Shown here one piece after another: positions 22,219 through 31,690 of a stretch of DNA of 64,000 nt (position 1 is the first letter of the stretch; each line of letters starts with the position of its first letter). A program made the position numbers and the translations under genes. This DNA is from Allopusillimonas ginsengisoli (lineage in GTDB: Bacteria; Pseudomonadota; Gammaproteobacteria; Burkholderiales; Burkholderiaceae_B): contig NZ_SDQE01000003.1 in the NCBI RefSeq assembly GCF_004153455.1, positions 248,001 to 312,000 of the forward strand. Reading direction: 5' to 3'. The notes below the pieces were generated by a model, which was not told the origin of the DNA, searched no databases, and saw only the letters and a program-made list of their open reading frames with translations.

Positions 22219-24234
22219 ATGAGCACACATGCAAATCAGCCCGAGGCGCTGCCTCGGGCCGTACTCTGGATCGCGGTCGTTTTTTCCTCCTTCCAGATCT
22301 ACACGGCGGCGTTCAGCCCGCTTTCCAGCCAGGTGGTGCGCGCTATTCACGTCGGTTTCGTACTGCTCATGATTTTTGCGCTGACCTCCCGCGGCGGCAC
22401 CCTTCGCCGCAACCTGGGCTGGCTCCTTGGGCTGACCGGATTTGCATTCAGCTTTTATCACTGGTTTTTTGAGTCGGACCTCACTGCTCGCGCCGGGCAA
22501 ATGACCGATGCGGACATGGTGATAGGCATCGTCACATTGTTGCTTGTGTTTGAAGCCGCTCGCCGCATGATGGGCTGGGCCCTGCCCGTCATATGCGGCG
22601 TGTTCCTGGCCTACGGCCTGTTCGGCGAATTTCTGCCTGGCGCATTGGCGCATCGCGGCTATGGGTTTGATCAGATCATCAGTACGATGAGCTTTGGCAC
22701 CGAGGGCATCTACGGCACGCCGACCTATGTGTCATCCACGTATATTTTCCTGTTTATTCTTTTTGGGGCCTTCCTCGAGCAAGCCGGAATGATAGGCCTG
22801 TTCAATGATTTTGCCATGGGTACGGTCGGCCATACTCGCGGCGGTCCCGCCAAAGTGGCGGTGATCAGCTCCGGGCTAATGGGTACCATCAATGGATCCG
22901 GCGTAGCCAATGTCGTCACCACAGGCCAGTTCACCATTCCGTTAATGAAACGATTTGGCTATTCATCGGCCTTTGCCGGCGGCGTGGAGGCAACCTCCAG
23001 CATGGGTGGCCAGATCATGCCACCTGTCATGGGCGCGGTCGCCTTTATCATGGCCGAAACGCTGAACGTTCCCTATATTGAAGTCTGCAAAGCAGCCATC
23101 ATTCCCGCCTTGCTGTATTTCACCACCGCGTTCTGGACGGTGCACCTGGAAGCCGGCCGCAAAAACCTGATGGGGCTGGCCAAGAAAGACTGCCCCAACC
23201 CGTGGACGGCAGTCCGTTTACGCTGGTACCTGCTGCTCCCGCTGATTGGTCTGGTGACACTGCTGTTCTCAGGCTATACACCGCTGTTTTCTGGCACGGT
23301 TGGCCTGGGGCTGACCGTAATCCTGATCTTCGGCGCAGCGCTCATGTCCAATGTCAGCCACACGGCCCTGCGGTATCTGTTCTGGCTTTTGCTGGCCTTT
23401 GCCTGCGCCGGTTTTATCGAGTTTGGCGTCATCACGTTTTTCGTCATCACAGCCGTGCTGATCGCCGCGCTGCGCCTGTTGCGGACAGGCCGTGATGCGC
23501 GAGCGCTAGCCTTTCAGGCACTGGCGGACGGCGCCCGGCATGCCTTGCCCGTCGCCATTGCCTGCGCGCTCGTGGGCGTTATCATCGGCATCATCAATCT
23601 GACCGGTGTCGCCGCTGAGCTCGGCGGCTACATTATTGCGATCGGACAGGACAATCTGTTCCTTGCCCTGTTCCTGACTATGATCACCTGCCTGCTGCTG
23701 GGCATGGGCATCCCGACCATACCCAACTACATCATCACCAGTTCCCTGGCCGCGCCCATCCTGCTCAAGCTGGGCGTACCGCTCATCGTTTCGCACATGT
23801 TCGTGTTTTATTTCGGCATCATGGCCGATCTCACCCCGCCAGTCGCGCTTGCGGCGTTTGCTGCAGCGCCGATCGCACGGGAAGACGGCCTCAAGATCAG
23901 TATCCAGGCCTTGCGCGTGGCGGTGGCAGGGTTTGTTGTGCCCTACATGGCGGTGTACTCGCCAGCGCTGATGCTGCAAAGTGGCGATGTGCTGGACGTG
24001 GTGTACGTTGTCCTCAAGGCCCTGCTTGCCGTCGGATTGTGGGCCGCAGGCGTGACTGGCTTTCTCATCGGGCCTATGAGCTGGTTTGGGCGCCTGCTGG
24101 CGGTGGCTGCAGCCGCCCTGCTGATTACCGCTGCGCCCTTGACCGACGAGGTGGGTTTTGTGATCTGCGCAATGGTGATTGCCTGGCATGTCTGGCGTAC
24201 ACGCAGCATCAACCGAACCAGATCGGCCGCATGA
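22219..24234 (+). CDS. TRAP transporter fused permease (4TM/12TM, TAXI type)
   Basis: This is a 671-residue inner-membrane protein that joins the small (DctQ-like) and large (DctM-like) permease subunits in one chain. The large-subunit half has the typical GTINGSGVANVVTTGQFTIP and GGQIMPPVMGAVAF segments and the late GMGIPTIPNYII and DLTPPVALAAFAAAPIA motifs. It drives uptake with an ion gradient (Na+ in studied systems). The start at 22219 follows TCTGAGG; the open frame extends upstream into the binding-protein gene. It overlaps the next gene by four bases. Confidence 0.92.
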   Translation: MSTHANQPEALPRAVLWIAVVFSSFQIYTAAFSPLSSQVVRAIHVGFVLLMIFALTSRGGTLRRNLGWLLGLTGFAFSFYHWFFESDLTARAGQMTDADMVIGIVTLLLVFEAARRMMGWALPVICGVFLAYGLFGEFLPGALAHRGYGFDQIISTMSFGTEGIYGTPTYVSSTYIFLFILFGAFLEQAGMIGLFNDFAMGTVGHTRGGPAKVAVISSGLMGTINGSGVANVVTTGQFTIPLMKRFGYSSAFAGGVEATSSMGGQIMPPVMGAVAFIMAETLNVPYIEVCKAAIIPALLYFTTAFWTVHLEAGRKNLMGLAKKDCPNPWTAVRLRWYLLLPLIGLVTLLFSGYTPLFSGTVGLGLTVILIFGAALMSNVSHTALRYLFWLLLAFACAGFIEFGVITFFVITAVLIAALRLLRTGRDARALAFQALADGARHALPVAIACALVGVIIGIINLTGVAAELGGYIIAIGQDNLFLALFLTMITCLLLGMGIPTIPNYIITSSLAAPILLKLGVPLIVSHMFVFYFGIMADLTPPVALAAFAAAPIAREDGLKISIQALRVAVAGFVVPYMAVYSPALMLQSGDVLDVVYVVLKALLAVGLWAAGVTGFLIGPMSWFGRLLAVAAAALLITAAPLTDEVGFVICAMVIAWHVWRTRSINRTRSAA

Positions 24235-24659
24235 GCGTGACCGCGCCTGTTTTCGGGGTATGCCTGGCTCTTGCCGCCGCCCCGCAGGTGCCACCTAGAT
24301 TCGTGCCCGTACACCAGTTCACCCTGGCTTGGACGCACTCAATAGAAAAAGTCAGATGGGAAGAAGACTACCGTGTGCTGCCGCCGACGATTCCGGGCGG
24401 CAGTCCTACCCTGGTGGCAGGCAAAGCCCGAATCAGAGGATCGGGCGCCGGCATGGAGCCCCCGCCTGACGCAGTATTTCATGATGACTGGTACGAATAT
24501 CAGCCTGAACGAGAGCCTCCACCCACGCTCAGGCTCACCCGCTCCATCTATACGGCTGATTTTGATTGGTGCATGAAAGGCACTTGCCTACCCATGTCAG
24601 CCATCATGCCCACTGACGGTGACATCACGCTGCTATACCCATGCAGCGCCCCATCCTGA
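24231..24659 (+). CDS. DUF1850 domain-containing protein of a TRAP-TAXI operon
   Basis: This is a 142-residue protein whose ATG overlaps the permease stop (ATGA). A short hydrophobic lead (APVFGVCLALAAAP) is followed by the domain core: FTLAWTHSIEKVRWEEDYRV, GSGAGMEPPPDAV and a C-terminal CMKGTCLPMS pair of cysteines. DUF1850 proteins are known mainly as neighbours of TAXI binding proteins and fused permeases. Their role is unknown and an accessory function in transport is inferred from the association. It is probably exported or membrane-tethered. Confidence 0.8.
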   Translation: MSVTAPVFGVCLALAAAPQVPPRFVPVHQFTLAWTHSIEKVRWEEDYRVLPPTIPGGSPTLVAGKARIRGSGAGMEPPPDAVFHDDWYEYQPEREPPPTLRLTRSIYTADFDWCMKGTCLPMSAIMPTDGDITLLYPCSAPS

Positions 24660-24748
24660 CCGCTGATACCGGCTTCGTTGCCAAACCCGGCCTGCGGAAA
24701 CCAGGCGACCGGGCAGCAAATCCATAGCCGAGGATAAGGTTATGATGC

Positions 24749-24801
24749 ACAAAACGACGCCCCGGGCCTGGCAATTACCAGCGAACGGGGCGTCGTTTTG
24801 T
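24749..24801. terminator. Bidirectional terminator between the TRAP operon and pnp
   Basis: A perfect 16-bp inverted repeat (ACAAAACGACGCCCCG and its complement) surrounds a 21-base loop. Each outer side reads as CGTCGTTTTGT on the strand leaving the stem, giving a T4 tract in both directions. It lies between two convergent genes, 89 bases after the DUF1850 stop and 42 bases beyond the pnp stop. Confidence 0.75.
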
Positions 24802-24843
24802 CATGGGACAGGCAGGCGGCCCCCAGGGACCGCCTGAGGCCTA

Positions 24844-26991
24844 TCAACCTTCGCTGGCTGCCGCAGGACCTTGTGGTCCGCCCTGGGCTTCGATGCCGCC
24901 GATGGCTTTCATGGAAAGGCGCAGACGGCCTTTGTCGTCGGCCTCGATGACCTTGATGCGCACAACCTGGCCTACCTTGAGCACATCATTGATGTTGGCG
25001 ATGCGATAGTTGGCAATCTCGGAGATATGCAGCAAGCCATCACGGCCAGGCAGGACCTGGACGATAGCGCCAAAATCCAGCAAGCGCAGAACCGGACCCT
25101 CGTACTCCTGGCCGACTTCGACATCTGCCGTGAGTTCCTTGATGCGGCGTTCCGCTTCGCGGGCCTTGTCGAGATCGGCACTGGAGATGGTGATGACACC
25201 ATCGTCGCCGATATCGATCTGTGTGCCGGTTTCTTCGGTCAGTGCACGAATGGTTGCGCCACCCTTGCCGATGACATCACGGATTTTTTCGGGATTGATC
25301 TTGATGCTGAGCATGCGAGGCGCGAACTCGGACAGCTCGTTGCGCGAACCGTCCAGGGCTTCTTTCATCTTGCCCAATATGTGCAGGCGGCCTTCCTTGG
25401 CCTGGGCCAATGCAACCTGCATGATTTCCTTGGTGATGCCCTGGATCTTGATATCCATCTGCAAGGCAGTGATGCCCTGAATCGTGCCGGCTACCTTGAA
25501 GTCCATATCGCCGAGATGGTCCTCATCGCCCAGGATGTCCGTGAGCACGGCGAACTTGCCACCGTCCTTGATCAGACCCATGGCGACGCCGGCAACGTGA
25601 TCCTTGATCGGTACACCGGCATCCATCATTGCAAGCGAACCACCGCACACGGACGCCATCGAGGACGAACCGTTGGATTCGGTGATCTCGGACACGATGC
25701 GAATGGTGTACTGGAAATCTTGCTGCTCGGGCAGCATGGAAATCAGTGCGCGCTTGGCCAGGCGGCCATGACCGATTTCGCGGCGCTTGGGGGCGCCGAA
25801 GCGGCCGGTTTCACCGGTGGCGAAGGGAGGCATGTTGTAGTGCATCATGAAGCGATCGCGGTGTTCGCCCATGATCGAGTCGATGATCTGTTCGTCTTGC
25901 TTGGTACCCAGGGTGGCAACCACCAGCGCCTGCGTTTCGCCACGCGTGAACAGCGCACTGCCGTGGGCCCGGGGCAACACGCCCAGACGAACGCTGATGG
26001 GGCGCACCGTGCGCGTATCGCGGCCGTCGATACGCGGCTCGCCGTTCAGGATCTGGCCACGCACGATTTGGGCCTCGAGATCGAACAGCATGTTGTCCAC
26101 TTCGACGTTATCGGGTGCGGATTCGCCCTTGGCGGCCGCATGCTCGGCCAGGCGCGCTTTGACGCTGGCATAGACTTCGCGCAACTTGGCGGTGCGCGCC
26201 TGCTTTTCGCGAATCTGGTAGGCCTCTTGCAGGCTCTGCTGCGCGGCAGAAGTCACTGCCGTGGTGAGCGGCACGTTCTTGGCGGCGGGCTGCCAGTCCC
26301 ATTCAGGCTTGCCGGCTTCGGCGACCAGGTCGTGAATGGCATTGATGGCGGCTTGCAGTTGCTCGTGACCGAACACGACTCCACCCAGCATGACGTCTTC
26401 GGACAGTTGCTTGGCTTCGGACTCGACCATCAGCACGGCAGCCTCGGTACCCGCCACAACCAGATCCATATCGGAGGACTTGAGCTGCGTGGAGGTAGGA
26501 TTGAGCACGTATTGGCCATCAATGTATCCAACGCGTGCGGCGCCGATGGGGCCGTTGAACGGAATGCCCGAAATGGCCAGCGCGGCCGATGCGCCAATCA
26601 TGGCGGCGATGTCGGGATCGACTTCGGGATTGACGGAAACGGTGTGGATGATGACCTGGACGTCGTTGTAAAAGCCTTCTGGGAACAGCGGGCGCAGCGG
26701 GCGGTCGATCAGGCGGCAGGTAAGGATTTCTTTTTCGGACGGCTTGCCTTCACGCTTGAAGAAACCGCCAGGAATACGCCCGGCGGCGTAGGTTTTTTCA
26801 ACGTAGTCGACAGTAAGCGGGAAAAAATCCTGGCCCGGCTTGGGCGTTTTGGCCGCCACAACCGTTGCCAATATGACGGTATCGTCAATCGAAACCAGTA
26901 CGGCGCCCGAGGCTTGGCGAGCAATCTCGCCGGTTTCCAGAACTACCGTGTGCTGACCGTACTGAAACGATTTGCTCACTTTATTAAACAT
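24844..26991 (-). CDS. pnp: Polyribonucleotide nucleotidyltransferase (PNPase)
   Basis: This is a phosphorolytic 3'-5' exoribonuclease of the degradosome, 715 residues. The order is RNase PH domain 1 ([21 protein letters not shown]), an all-alpha linker, RNase PH domain 2 ([16 protein letters not shown], then [13 protein letters not shown]), the KH domain ([20 protein letters not shown], about residues 565-585) and the S1 domain ([26 protein letters not shown]). AAGGATAT lies before the ATG. The gene follows rpsO with a terminator hairpin between them, the usual arrangement in which PNPase controls its own mRNA. Confidence 0.97.
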   Translation of the reverse strand: MFNKVSKSFQYGQHTVVLETGEIARQASGAVLVSIDDTVILATVVAAKTPKPGQDFFPLTVDYVEKTYAAGRIPGGFFKREGKPSEKEILTCRLIDRPLRPLFPEGFYNDVQVIIHTVSVNPEVDPDIAAMIGASAALAISGIPFNGPIGAARVGYIDGQYVLNPTSTQLKSSDMDLVVAGTEAAVLMVESEAKQLSEDVMLGGVVFGHEQLQAAINAIHDLVAEAGKPEWDWQPAAKNVPLTTAVTSAAQQSLQEAYQIREKQARTAKLREVYASVKARLAEHAAAKGESAPDNVEVDNMLFDLEAQIVRGQILNGEPRIDGRDTRTVRPISVRLGVLPRAHGSALFTRGETQALVVATLGTKQDEQIIDSIMGEHRDRFMMHYNMPPFATGETGRFGAPKRREIGHGRLAKRALISMLPEQQDFQYTIRIVSEITESNGSSSMASVCGGSLAMMDAGVPIKDHVAGVAMGLIKDGGKFAVLTDILGDEDHLGDMDFKVAGTIQGITALQMDIKIQGITKEIMQVALAQAKEGRLHILGKMKEALDGSRNELSEFAPRMLSIKINPEKIRDVIGKGGATIRALTEETGTQIDIGDDGVITISSADLDKAREAERRIKELTADVEVGQEYEGPVLRLLDFGAIVQVLPGRDGLLHISEIANYRIANINDVLKVGQVVRIKVIEADDKGRLRLSMKAIGGIEAQGGPQGPAAASEG

Positions 26992-27010
26992 TAGGGGATA
27001 TCCTTACAAT

Positions 27011-27055
27011 AAAAAAACCGTGTACACCGCGAGATTGGTCGCAGTGTGCACGGTT
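27011..27055 (-). terminator. rpsO terminator / pnp leader hairpin
   Basis: On the minus strand a 16-bp stem (outer part AACCGTG / CACGGTT, one mismatch inside) is followed by seven T residues. It lies between rpsO and pnp. In Escherichia coli the same interval holds the rpsO terminator and the RNase III site used in PNPase autocontrol. That role is inferred here by position. Confidence 0.8.
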
Positions 27056-27081
27056 CCAACGCGGGGAGCCAGCCCCGGGTA

Positions 27082-27351
27082 TCACTTACGCAGACCGAGC
27101 TTTTCGATGAGCGAACGGTACGAATCGGGATTGCGGCCCTTCAGGTAGTCGAGCAGTTTACGGCGACGGCTGACCATGCGCAGCAGGCCACGACGCGAGT
27201 GGTGGTCTTTCATGTGCGCCTTGAAGTGGCCAGTGAGCTCGTTGATGCGAGCCGTGAGCAACGCAACCTGGACTTCGGGAGAACCGGTATCGCCTTGGGC
27301 GCGTTGAAACTGCGCGACGATGTCAGACTTTTTGATGTCAGCAACAGACAT
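27082..27351 (-). CDS. rpsO: 30S ribosomal protein S15
   Basis: This is the 89-residue primary 16S rRNA-binding protein of the platform. The signature [20 protein letters not shown] is at about residues 45-64 and the length is exact for the family. AAAGAGG precedes the ATG. S15 commonly represses its own translation through the mRNA leader, and the leader here would be about 130 bases if the -10 at 27493-27488 is used. Confidence 0.97.
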   Translation of the reverse strand: MSVADIKKSDIVAQFQRAQGDTGSPEVQVALLTARINELTGHFKAHMKDHHSRRGLLRMVSRRRKLLDYLKGRNPDSYRSLIEKLGLRK

Positions 27352-27487
27352 TATTTTTAAACCTCTTTGACAAGCGACAGAGCCGAGGTGCCCTGACGTG
27401 GAGTGATTAACAAACTACAATTCATGAATGGTTTCTTCGAAAGCGGGCGTAAGCACCAAGGCGCGCCTGAGCTGCGAGGAAGTCAGC

Positions 27488-27511
27488 ATTATACCGGAAA
27501 GACAGCTTTCC
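27488..27511 (-). promoter_or_regulatory. Perfect -10 (TATAAT) of rpsO with a palindrome in the spacer
   Basis: TATAAT reads on the minus strand at 27493-27488. Just upstream, in the spacer, GGAAAG-CTGT-CTTTCC forms a 6-bp palindrome (27511-27496). No consensus -35 is present. The site is about 137 bases before rpsO and the lipoprotein gene diverges from it. Confidence 0.45.
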
Positions 27512-27612
27512 CGTATGCCTCGCAGCGCAAATATCGGGATGCCTGCCGTCTTGCCCCACCCTCATTGCAGGGTTGTCCGCTAGCGCTTGATCCGTCAAGC
27601 ATGGAGCACATG

Positions 27613-28137
27613 ATGAAAACGCACCGTCTTTACCGTTACCTTCGGCTGGCAGCGTGTGCTGCGGCGCTGGGCTTGCTGGGCGCCTGTGCCAATATGGCGG
27701 AAGTGCCGCCGGGTTCGGCGCTGTCAGCCGTAGAGGCAAAATGGGGGCAGCCCAACTTTGCCTGCGATGGGCCCGACGGCACGCGGCGCCTGGTCTGGAC
27801 GCAGCAGCCCCTGGGGCAATATGCCTGGGGAACCAATGTAGACGCCGCCGGCAATATCGATCGCATCGAGCCCTTGCTCACGGATCAGCACTTCGAGAAA
27901 CTGCGCACCGGCACGTGGACACAGGACCAGGTGCGCTGCGAATTCGGCCCCCCTGCAGAACGCAGCACAGTGGGGCTGCCCTCCAACACCCAGTTGGTAT
28001 GGAGCTACCGCTACAGGCAATCAGGCGCCTGGAATTCGCTGATGTACGTGTACTTTGGCACCGATGGTCAACACGTTACACGCTTTCACCCGGGCCCCGA
28101 TCTGTTGTTTGATCGCAACGACTTCTGGCTAATGTAA
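27613..28137 (+). CDS. Putative lipoprotein of unknown function
   Basis: This is a 174-residue protein with a lipoprotein signal: basic N-terminus, hydrophobic stretch, then lipobox LGAC with the lipidated C25. Residue 26 is Ala, so sorting to the outer membrane is likely. The mature part shows two similar units around VEAKWGQPNFACDGPDGTRR and VRCEFGPPAERS, each with a G-x-P turn as in SmpA/BamE-like folds, so a BamE-like domain pair is possible. I do not recognise a named family. The start at 27613 has GGAG seven bases before it; the ATGs at 27601 and 27610 are also in frame. Confidence 0.75.
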   Translation: MKTHRLYRYLRLAACAAALGLLGACANMAEVPPGSALSAVEAKWGQPNFACDGPDGTRRLVWTQQPLGQYAWGTNVDAAGNIDRIEPLLTDQHFEKLRTGTWTQDQVRCEFGPPAERSTVGLPSNTQLVWSYRYRQSGAWNSLMYVYFGTDGQHVTRFHPGPDLLFDRNDFWLM

Positions 28138-28141
28138 GCAG

Positions 28142-28161
28142 GGGCAGGCTTGAACCTGCCC
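28142..28161. terminator. Hairpin between convergent lipoprotein and pssA genes
   Basis: The stem GGGCAGG / CCTGCCC with a 6-base loop fills the 29-base gap between the two stop codons. There is no T-tract on either side, so it is a weak terminator at best. Confidence 0.35.
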
Positions 28162-28166
28162 ACGCG

Positions 28167-29111
28167 TCAGGGCTTGTTGTCGCCGGGCGTGCCGGGCCTT
28201 GCGGTTGAATCAGTATCCGTACCGGGCCCAGCCTCCGGATTCGTCGGCGGCGTACCGAGCGGGTCAACGTGTCCGGCCAGGCCGGGAGACTGAAACGCGC
28301 GCGCATCGTCCATGGTGGGCTCCGTCGGATTTTCGGTCGCCTCGGCCATGCCTTGCCGCTGCCGGGTAAGCTCGCGCGCCCGACGCCAACGCCAGGCCAT
28401 AATCACCCAGCCGGACAGGCCATAGATGACGAACAGGGCAAACAATACGATGGGTGGGTCGCTGGAAACAAAGATAAACGCGGCCACGACCACCAGAATG
28501 ACCCAAAACGGCACACTGCGGCCAAGCGCAAAGGTCTTGCCGCTGTAGAAGGGCGCGTTGGACACCATGCAGACACCGGCATAGACCGTGAAGCAGAAGG
28601 CGATCCATGAAATGGTGCGTGGATCAAACAGCAACTTGTTGTCCACCGCAAGCCAGAGGAATCCCGCCACCAGCGCAGCGGCCGCAGGGCTGGGCAGCCC
28701 CTGAAAGAAGCGTTTGTCGACCACGCCAATATTGGTATTGAAACGCGCCAGCCGCAATGCTGCGCCCACAACGTAGACAAAGGCCGCGAGCCAGCCCCAG
28801 CGGCCAAGATCCTGCAATGCCCAAACGTACATGACCAGGGCCGGCGCAATCCCGAAGGAGGTCATGTCGGACATGGAGTCGTACTGTTCGCCAAAAGCGG
28901 ATTGGGTATTGGTCAGGCGGGCAACCCGCCCATCCATGCCATCAAACACCATGGCAAGAAAGATGGCGATGGCAGCGACTTCGAAGCGGCCGTTCATTGC
29001 CTGCACGACGGCATAGAAGCCCGCGAAGAGATTGGCGGTGGTAAAGGCGTTGGGTAGCAGATAGATGCTGCGCCGGCGCCGGGTTTCGTCTGAGGACAGG
29101 CTGTCTGGCAT
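28167..29111 (-). CDS. pssA: CDP-diacylglycerol-serine O-phosphatidyltransferase
   Basis: This inner-membrane enzyme makes phosphatidylserine from CDP-diacylglycerol and serine, the first step to phosphatidylethanolamine. At 314 residues it is about 50 longer than many homologues because of a Pro/Thr-rich C-terminal tail (about residues 255-314). The CDP-alcohol transferase signature is complete: D57-x2-D60-G61-x2-A64-R65-x8-G74-x3-D78-x3-D82. About seven membrane helices follow. It lies four bases after psd, the next enzyme of the pathway. Confidence 0.93.
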   Translation of the reverse strand: MPDSLSSDETRRRRSIYLLPNAFTTANLFAGFYAVVQAMNGRFEVAAIAIFLAMVFDGMDGRVARLTNTQSAFGEQYDSMSDMTSFGIAPALVMYVWALQDLGRWGWLAAFVYVVGAALRLARFNTNIGVVDKRFFQGLPSPAAAALVAGFLWLAVDNKLLFDPRTISWIAFCFTVYAGVCMVSNAPFYSGKTFALGRSVPFWVILVVVAAFIFVSSDPPIVLFALFVIYGLSGWVIMAWRWRRARELTRQRQGMAEATENPTEPTMDDARAFQSPGLAGHVDPLGTPPTNPEAGPGTDTDSTARPGTPGDNKP

Positions 29112-29115
29112 AGGT

Positions 29116-29787
29116 TTACTCGTTAGGACCCGCGTCGAGAGGCAAAAGCTCGGCCAGAACCGTGCTGGTGGCCTGAACCTTGTCGCCTATCGCGACGCGC
29201 GGCCGTGATCCCAAAGGCAGGTACACGTCTACACGCGACCCGAAACGTATGAACCCGTAACGCTGTCCAGCATACAACTGATCGCCGGGCTTGGCATAGC
29301 AAAGTATGCGTTTGGCCACCAGCCCCGCCACCTGCACGGAGGTGACGACATGGCCCTGCGCAGTATGCAGAATCATGGCATTGCGTTCGTTTTCGAGCGA
29401 GGCCTTGTCCAGGGACGCGTTGAAAAACTGCCCCGCGAAATAGTTGATGGCCTGTACCGAGCCTTTGACCGGAGCGCGATTCGAATGCACATTGAACACA
29501 TTCATGAACACACTGATCTTGATGGCGTCGCGCTCGGCGTAAGGATCGCGTACTTCTTCTACCGCAACGATGCGGCCATCGGCAGGTGACAGCACAATCC
29601 GCTCGCCGTCTGGCGCGCTACGCACCGGATCACGGAAAAACTGCAGAACAAAGATGGAAAGCAGCCAGAATGGTATGGACGCGAGCCCGGACCAGAAGCT
29701 GACAAGTATGGACACCAGGACAATGCCGGCCACAAAAGGCCAGCCTTCGCGGGCGATAATAGGGTGAGGATAAGAAGGTATATTCAT
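29116..29787 (-). CDS. psd: Phosphatidylserine decarboxylase proenzyme
   Basis: This pyruvoyl enzyme converts phosphatidylserine to phosphatidylethanolamine. It is the short (PSD-A) form, 223 residues when started at 29787 ([18 protein letters not shown]), the usual N-terminus. The frame is open upstream, but that part has no similarity. Membrane segments are at about residues 18-50. The self-cleavage site is G183-S184 in RFGSRVD, where S184 becomes the pyruvoyl group. No ribosome-binding site is obvious. It follows hmuV by 55 bases. Confidence 0.92.
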   Translation of the reverse strand: MNIPSYPHPIIAREGWPFVAGIVLVSILVSFWSGLASIPFWLLSIFVLQFFRDPVRSAPDGERIVLSPADGRIVAVEEVRDPYAERDAIKISVFMNVFNVHSNRAPVKGSVQAINYFAGQFFNASLDKASLENERNAMILHTAQGHVVTSVQVAGLVAKRILCYAKPGDQLYAGQRYGFIRFGSRVDVYLPLGSRPRVAIGDKVQATSTVLAELLPLDAGPNE

Positions 29788-29842
29788 CGTAAGACGAAGG
29801 ATAACCGAAATAAAACGACCATCAGAACAAAAAGCGGCCCAT

Positions 29843-30670
29843 TCAGCCAAATACCACCAGCGGCTTGCCGGCATGATACGGGTGTGGCATGACATGCACG
29901 TCCATACCGTACACCTGCCTCAGATTGGCTGGCGTCAGGGCCTTGTCGGGTGCATCGCAGGCAAATATCGTGCCGTCGGCAAGCAGAGCGATGCGGTCGC
30001 TCCAGAGCGCGGCCAGGTTGATATCATGCAGAATCAGCAGCACACCGATGCGCTCGAGGCGAGCCAGTTCGCTCACGGCCTTCAGCAAACCTTGCTGGTG
30101 CAGCGGATCAAGGCTGGCGGTGGGTTCGTCCAGCAACAGATAGCGGCCGTGCGGATCCTCGCTGCGCCCGGCGAGCACCTGCAGCATTACCCGGGCAAAA
30201 TGCACCCGTTGCTGCTCGCCGCCGGACAACTCCAGATAGCGCCGATTCGCGAGATAAGCAACATCGGCTCTGGCCAGCGCCTGTTCGACCAGCGCATCGA
30301 CCTGTATCGTGGCAAGCTCCGGGAAGGGATAGGCGCCCATAGCCACGACTTCGGCAACCTCAAGATCGAAGGCCAGGCCCGACCGTTGGGGCAGCATGGC
30401 TCGCGTGCGTGCCTGCTCCCCCGCACGCAATGCCTGCAGCCGCTTTCCATTGAGAAAGGGCTGCCCTCCTTCTGCGCCCTGCGGCAACCTGATTTCGCCA
30501 GCCAGCACTGACAGCAAGGTGGACTTGCCGGCGCCATTGGCGCCCAGCAGCGTGAGCAGTTCTCCGGGCTTGAGCACCAGCGAGGTGTTTTGCAGCACCA
30601 TACGCTGGCCGCGCATGACATGGGCACCCAGGATCCCGATTGCATCACCGTCAGGCAAGTCCATAGACAT
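29843..30670 (-). CDS. hmuV: Heme ABC transporter ATP-binding protein
   Basis: This is the 275-residue ATPase that powers heme import through HmuU. Seen: Walker A (GANGAGKST, about residues 44-52), the Q-loop PQRSGLAFD, the signature LSGGEQQR, Walker B ([12 protein letters not shown]) and the H-loop ([10 protein letters not shown]). An extra RSEDPHG insertion before Walker B is typical of HmuV/BhuV. The start lies one base after the hmuU stop. Confidence 0.92.
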   Translation of the reverse strand: MSMDLPDGDAIGILGAHVMRGQRMVLQNTSLVLKPGELLTLLGANGAGKSTLLSVLAGEIRLPQGAEGGQPFLNGKRLQALRAGEQARTRAMLPQRSGLAFDLEVAEVVAMGAYPFPELATIQVDALVEQALARADVAYLANRRYLELSGGEQQRVHFARVMLQVLAGRSEDPHGRYLLLDEPTASLDPLHQQGLLKAVSELARLERIGVLLILHDINLAALWSDRIALLADGTIFACDAPDKALTPANLRQVYGMDVHVMPHPYHAGKPLVVFG

Positions 30671-30671
30671 C

Positions 30672-31679
30672 CTATACCGCCGCGCGGCCGCGCATCAGCA
30701 GCCAAAAGAAAAACGGACCGCCCACCAAACTGGTGACCAGGCCGATAGGCAGCTCAGCCGGGCTCACCAGCAACCGCGCGAGCCAGTCGGCCAGCGTCAG
30801 TACCAGCGCGCCACCAAGCACAGACGACGGCAGCAGAAACCGATGATGGGCCCCAAGCAACATGCGCATTAAATGCGGGACGACCAGACCAATGAAGCCG
30901 ATGCCACCCGTTACCGCGACCAGCGGCCCTATGATGAGCGCAATCACGATGATCAGGCGACGCCGCACGAACCTCAGTTCGAACCCCAGGTGCGCAGCCT
31001 CGCGCTCGCCCAACAGCAAAGCATTGAGCACGCGCCACTGGCTGCAAAGATATGCCAGGAGCAACAGGGTCCACGGGCCTGTCCAGGCCAGCGTGCGCCA
31101 ATCTGCGCCAGCCAGGCTACCCAGGCTCCAGAAGGTGAGATCGCGCAGTTGGGCATCGTTGGCCATATAGGTAAAAATGCCGATGCCGCTGGCGCACACG
31201 GTGTTGATGGCGATGCCAGCAAGCAGGATCCCGGCAACACCGGTATAGCGCCGACCTATCGCATAGGCGAGAAAGGTGGCCAGCAGGCTGCCTGCAAAAG
31301 CGGCGGCCGCGATTAGCAGAAATCCCCCCGATGCCATGACGATGGCTGACACCGCACCGAGGGCTGCGCCCGACGAAATACCGACCAGGCCGGGCTCGGC
31401 CAGCGGGTTGCGGAACAGCGCCTGGATCGCCGCGCCGGTAAGCGCCAGCGCAGCACCTGTAATTGAACTGAACAACACCCGTGGCAAACGAATATCGAGC
31501 AATACATTATGCAAAAGCTCGTCGCCCGGCAGCAAAGGCCCCAGGAGCAGTCGTGGAAAATCGAACCATGAAATCTGCACGGCGCCGCTGGCGCTGGCCG
31601 CCAGCATGGCCAGCAGCAAGCAGACAGCGAGCGCCAGCAGAACGGGTTGAGGTGGCAGCTTGCGCGAACCTGCGAACAT
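30672..31679 (-). CDS. hmuU: Heme ABC transporter permease (FecCD family)
   Basis: This is a 335-residue inner-membrane permease with about ten helices. FecCD motifs are seen: LRLPRVL-like DIRLPRVLFSSITGAALALTG (given here by its first part, DIRLPRVL), AIQALFRNPLAEPGLVGIS, the LGEREAAHLG coupling segment contacting the ATPase, and GFIGLVVPHLMRMLLG. It sits between hmuT (11 bases) and hmuV (1 base). Confidence 0.93.
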   Translation of the reverse strand: MFAGSRKLPPQPVLLALAVCLLLAMLAASASGAVQISWFDFPRLLLGPLLPGDELLHNVLLDIRLPRVLFSSITGAALALTGAAIQALFRNPLAEPGLVGISSGAALGAVSAIVMASGGFLLIAAAAFAGSLLATFLAYAIGRRYTGVAGILLAGIAINTVCASGIGIFTYMANDAQLRDLTFWSLGSLAGADWRTLAWTGPWTLLLLAYLCSQWRVLNALLLGEREAAHLGFELRFVRRRLIIVIALIIGPLVAVTGGIGFIGLVVPHLMRMLLGAHHRFLLPSSVLGGALVLTLADWLARLLVSPAELPIGLVTSLVGGPFFFWLLMRGRAAV

Positions 31680-31690
31680 AAGCCAGGCCG

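Noticed and set aside
24871-26994. A 707-codon plus-strand frame antisense to pnp
   Set aside because: It mirrors the pnp gene over its whole length and has no family features.
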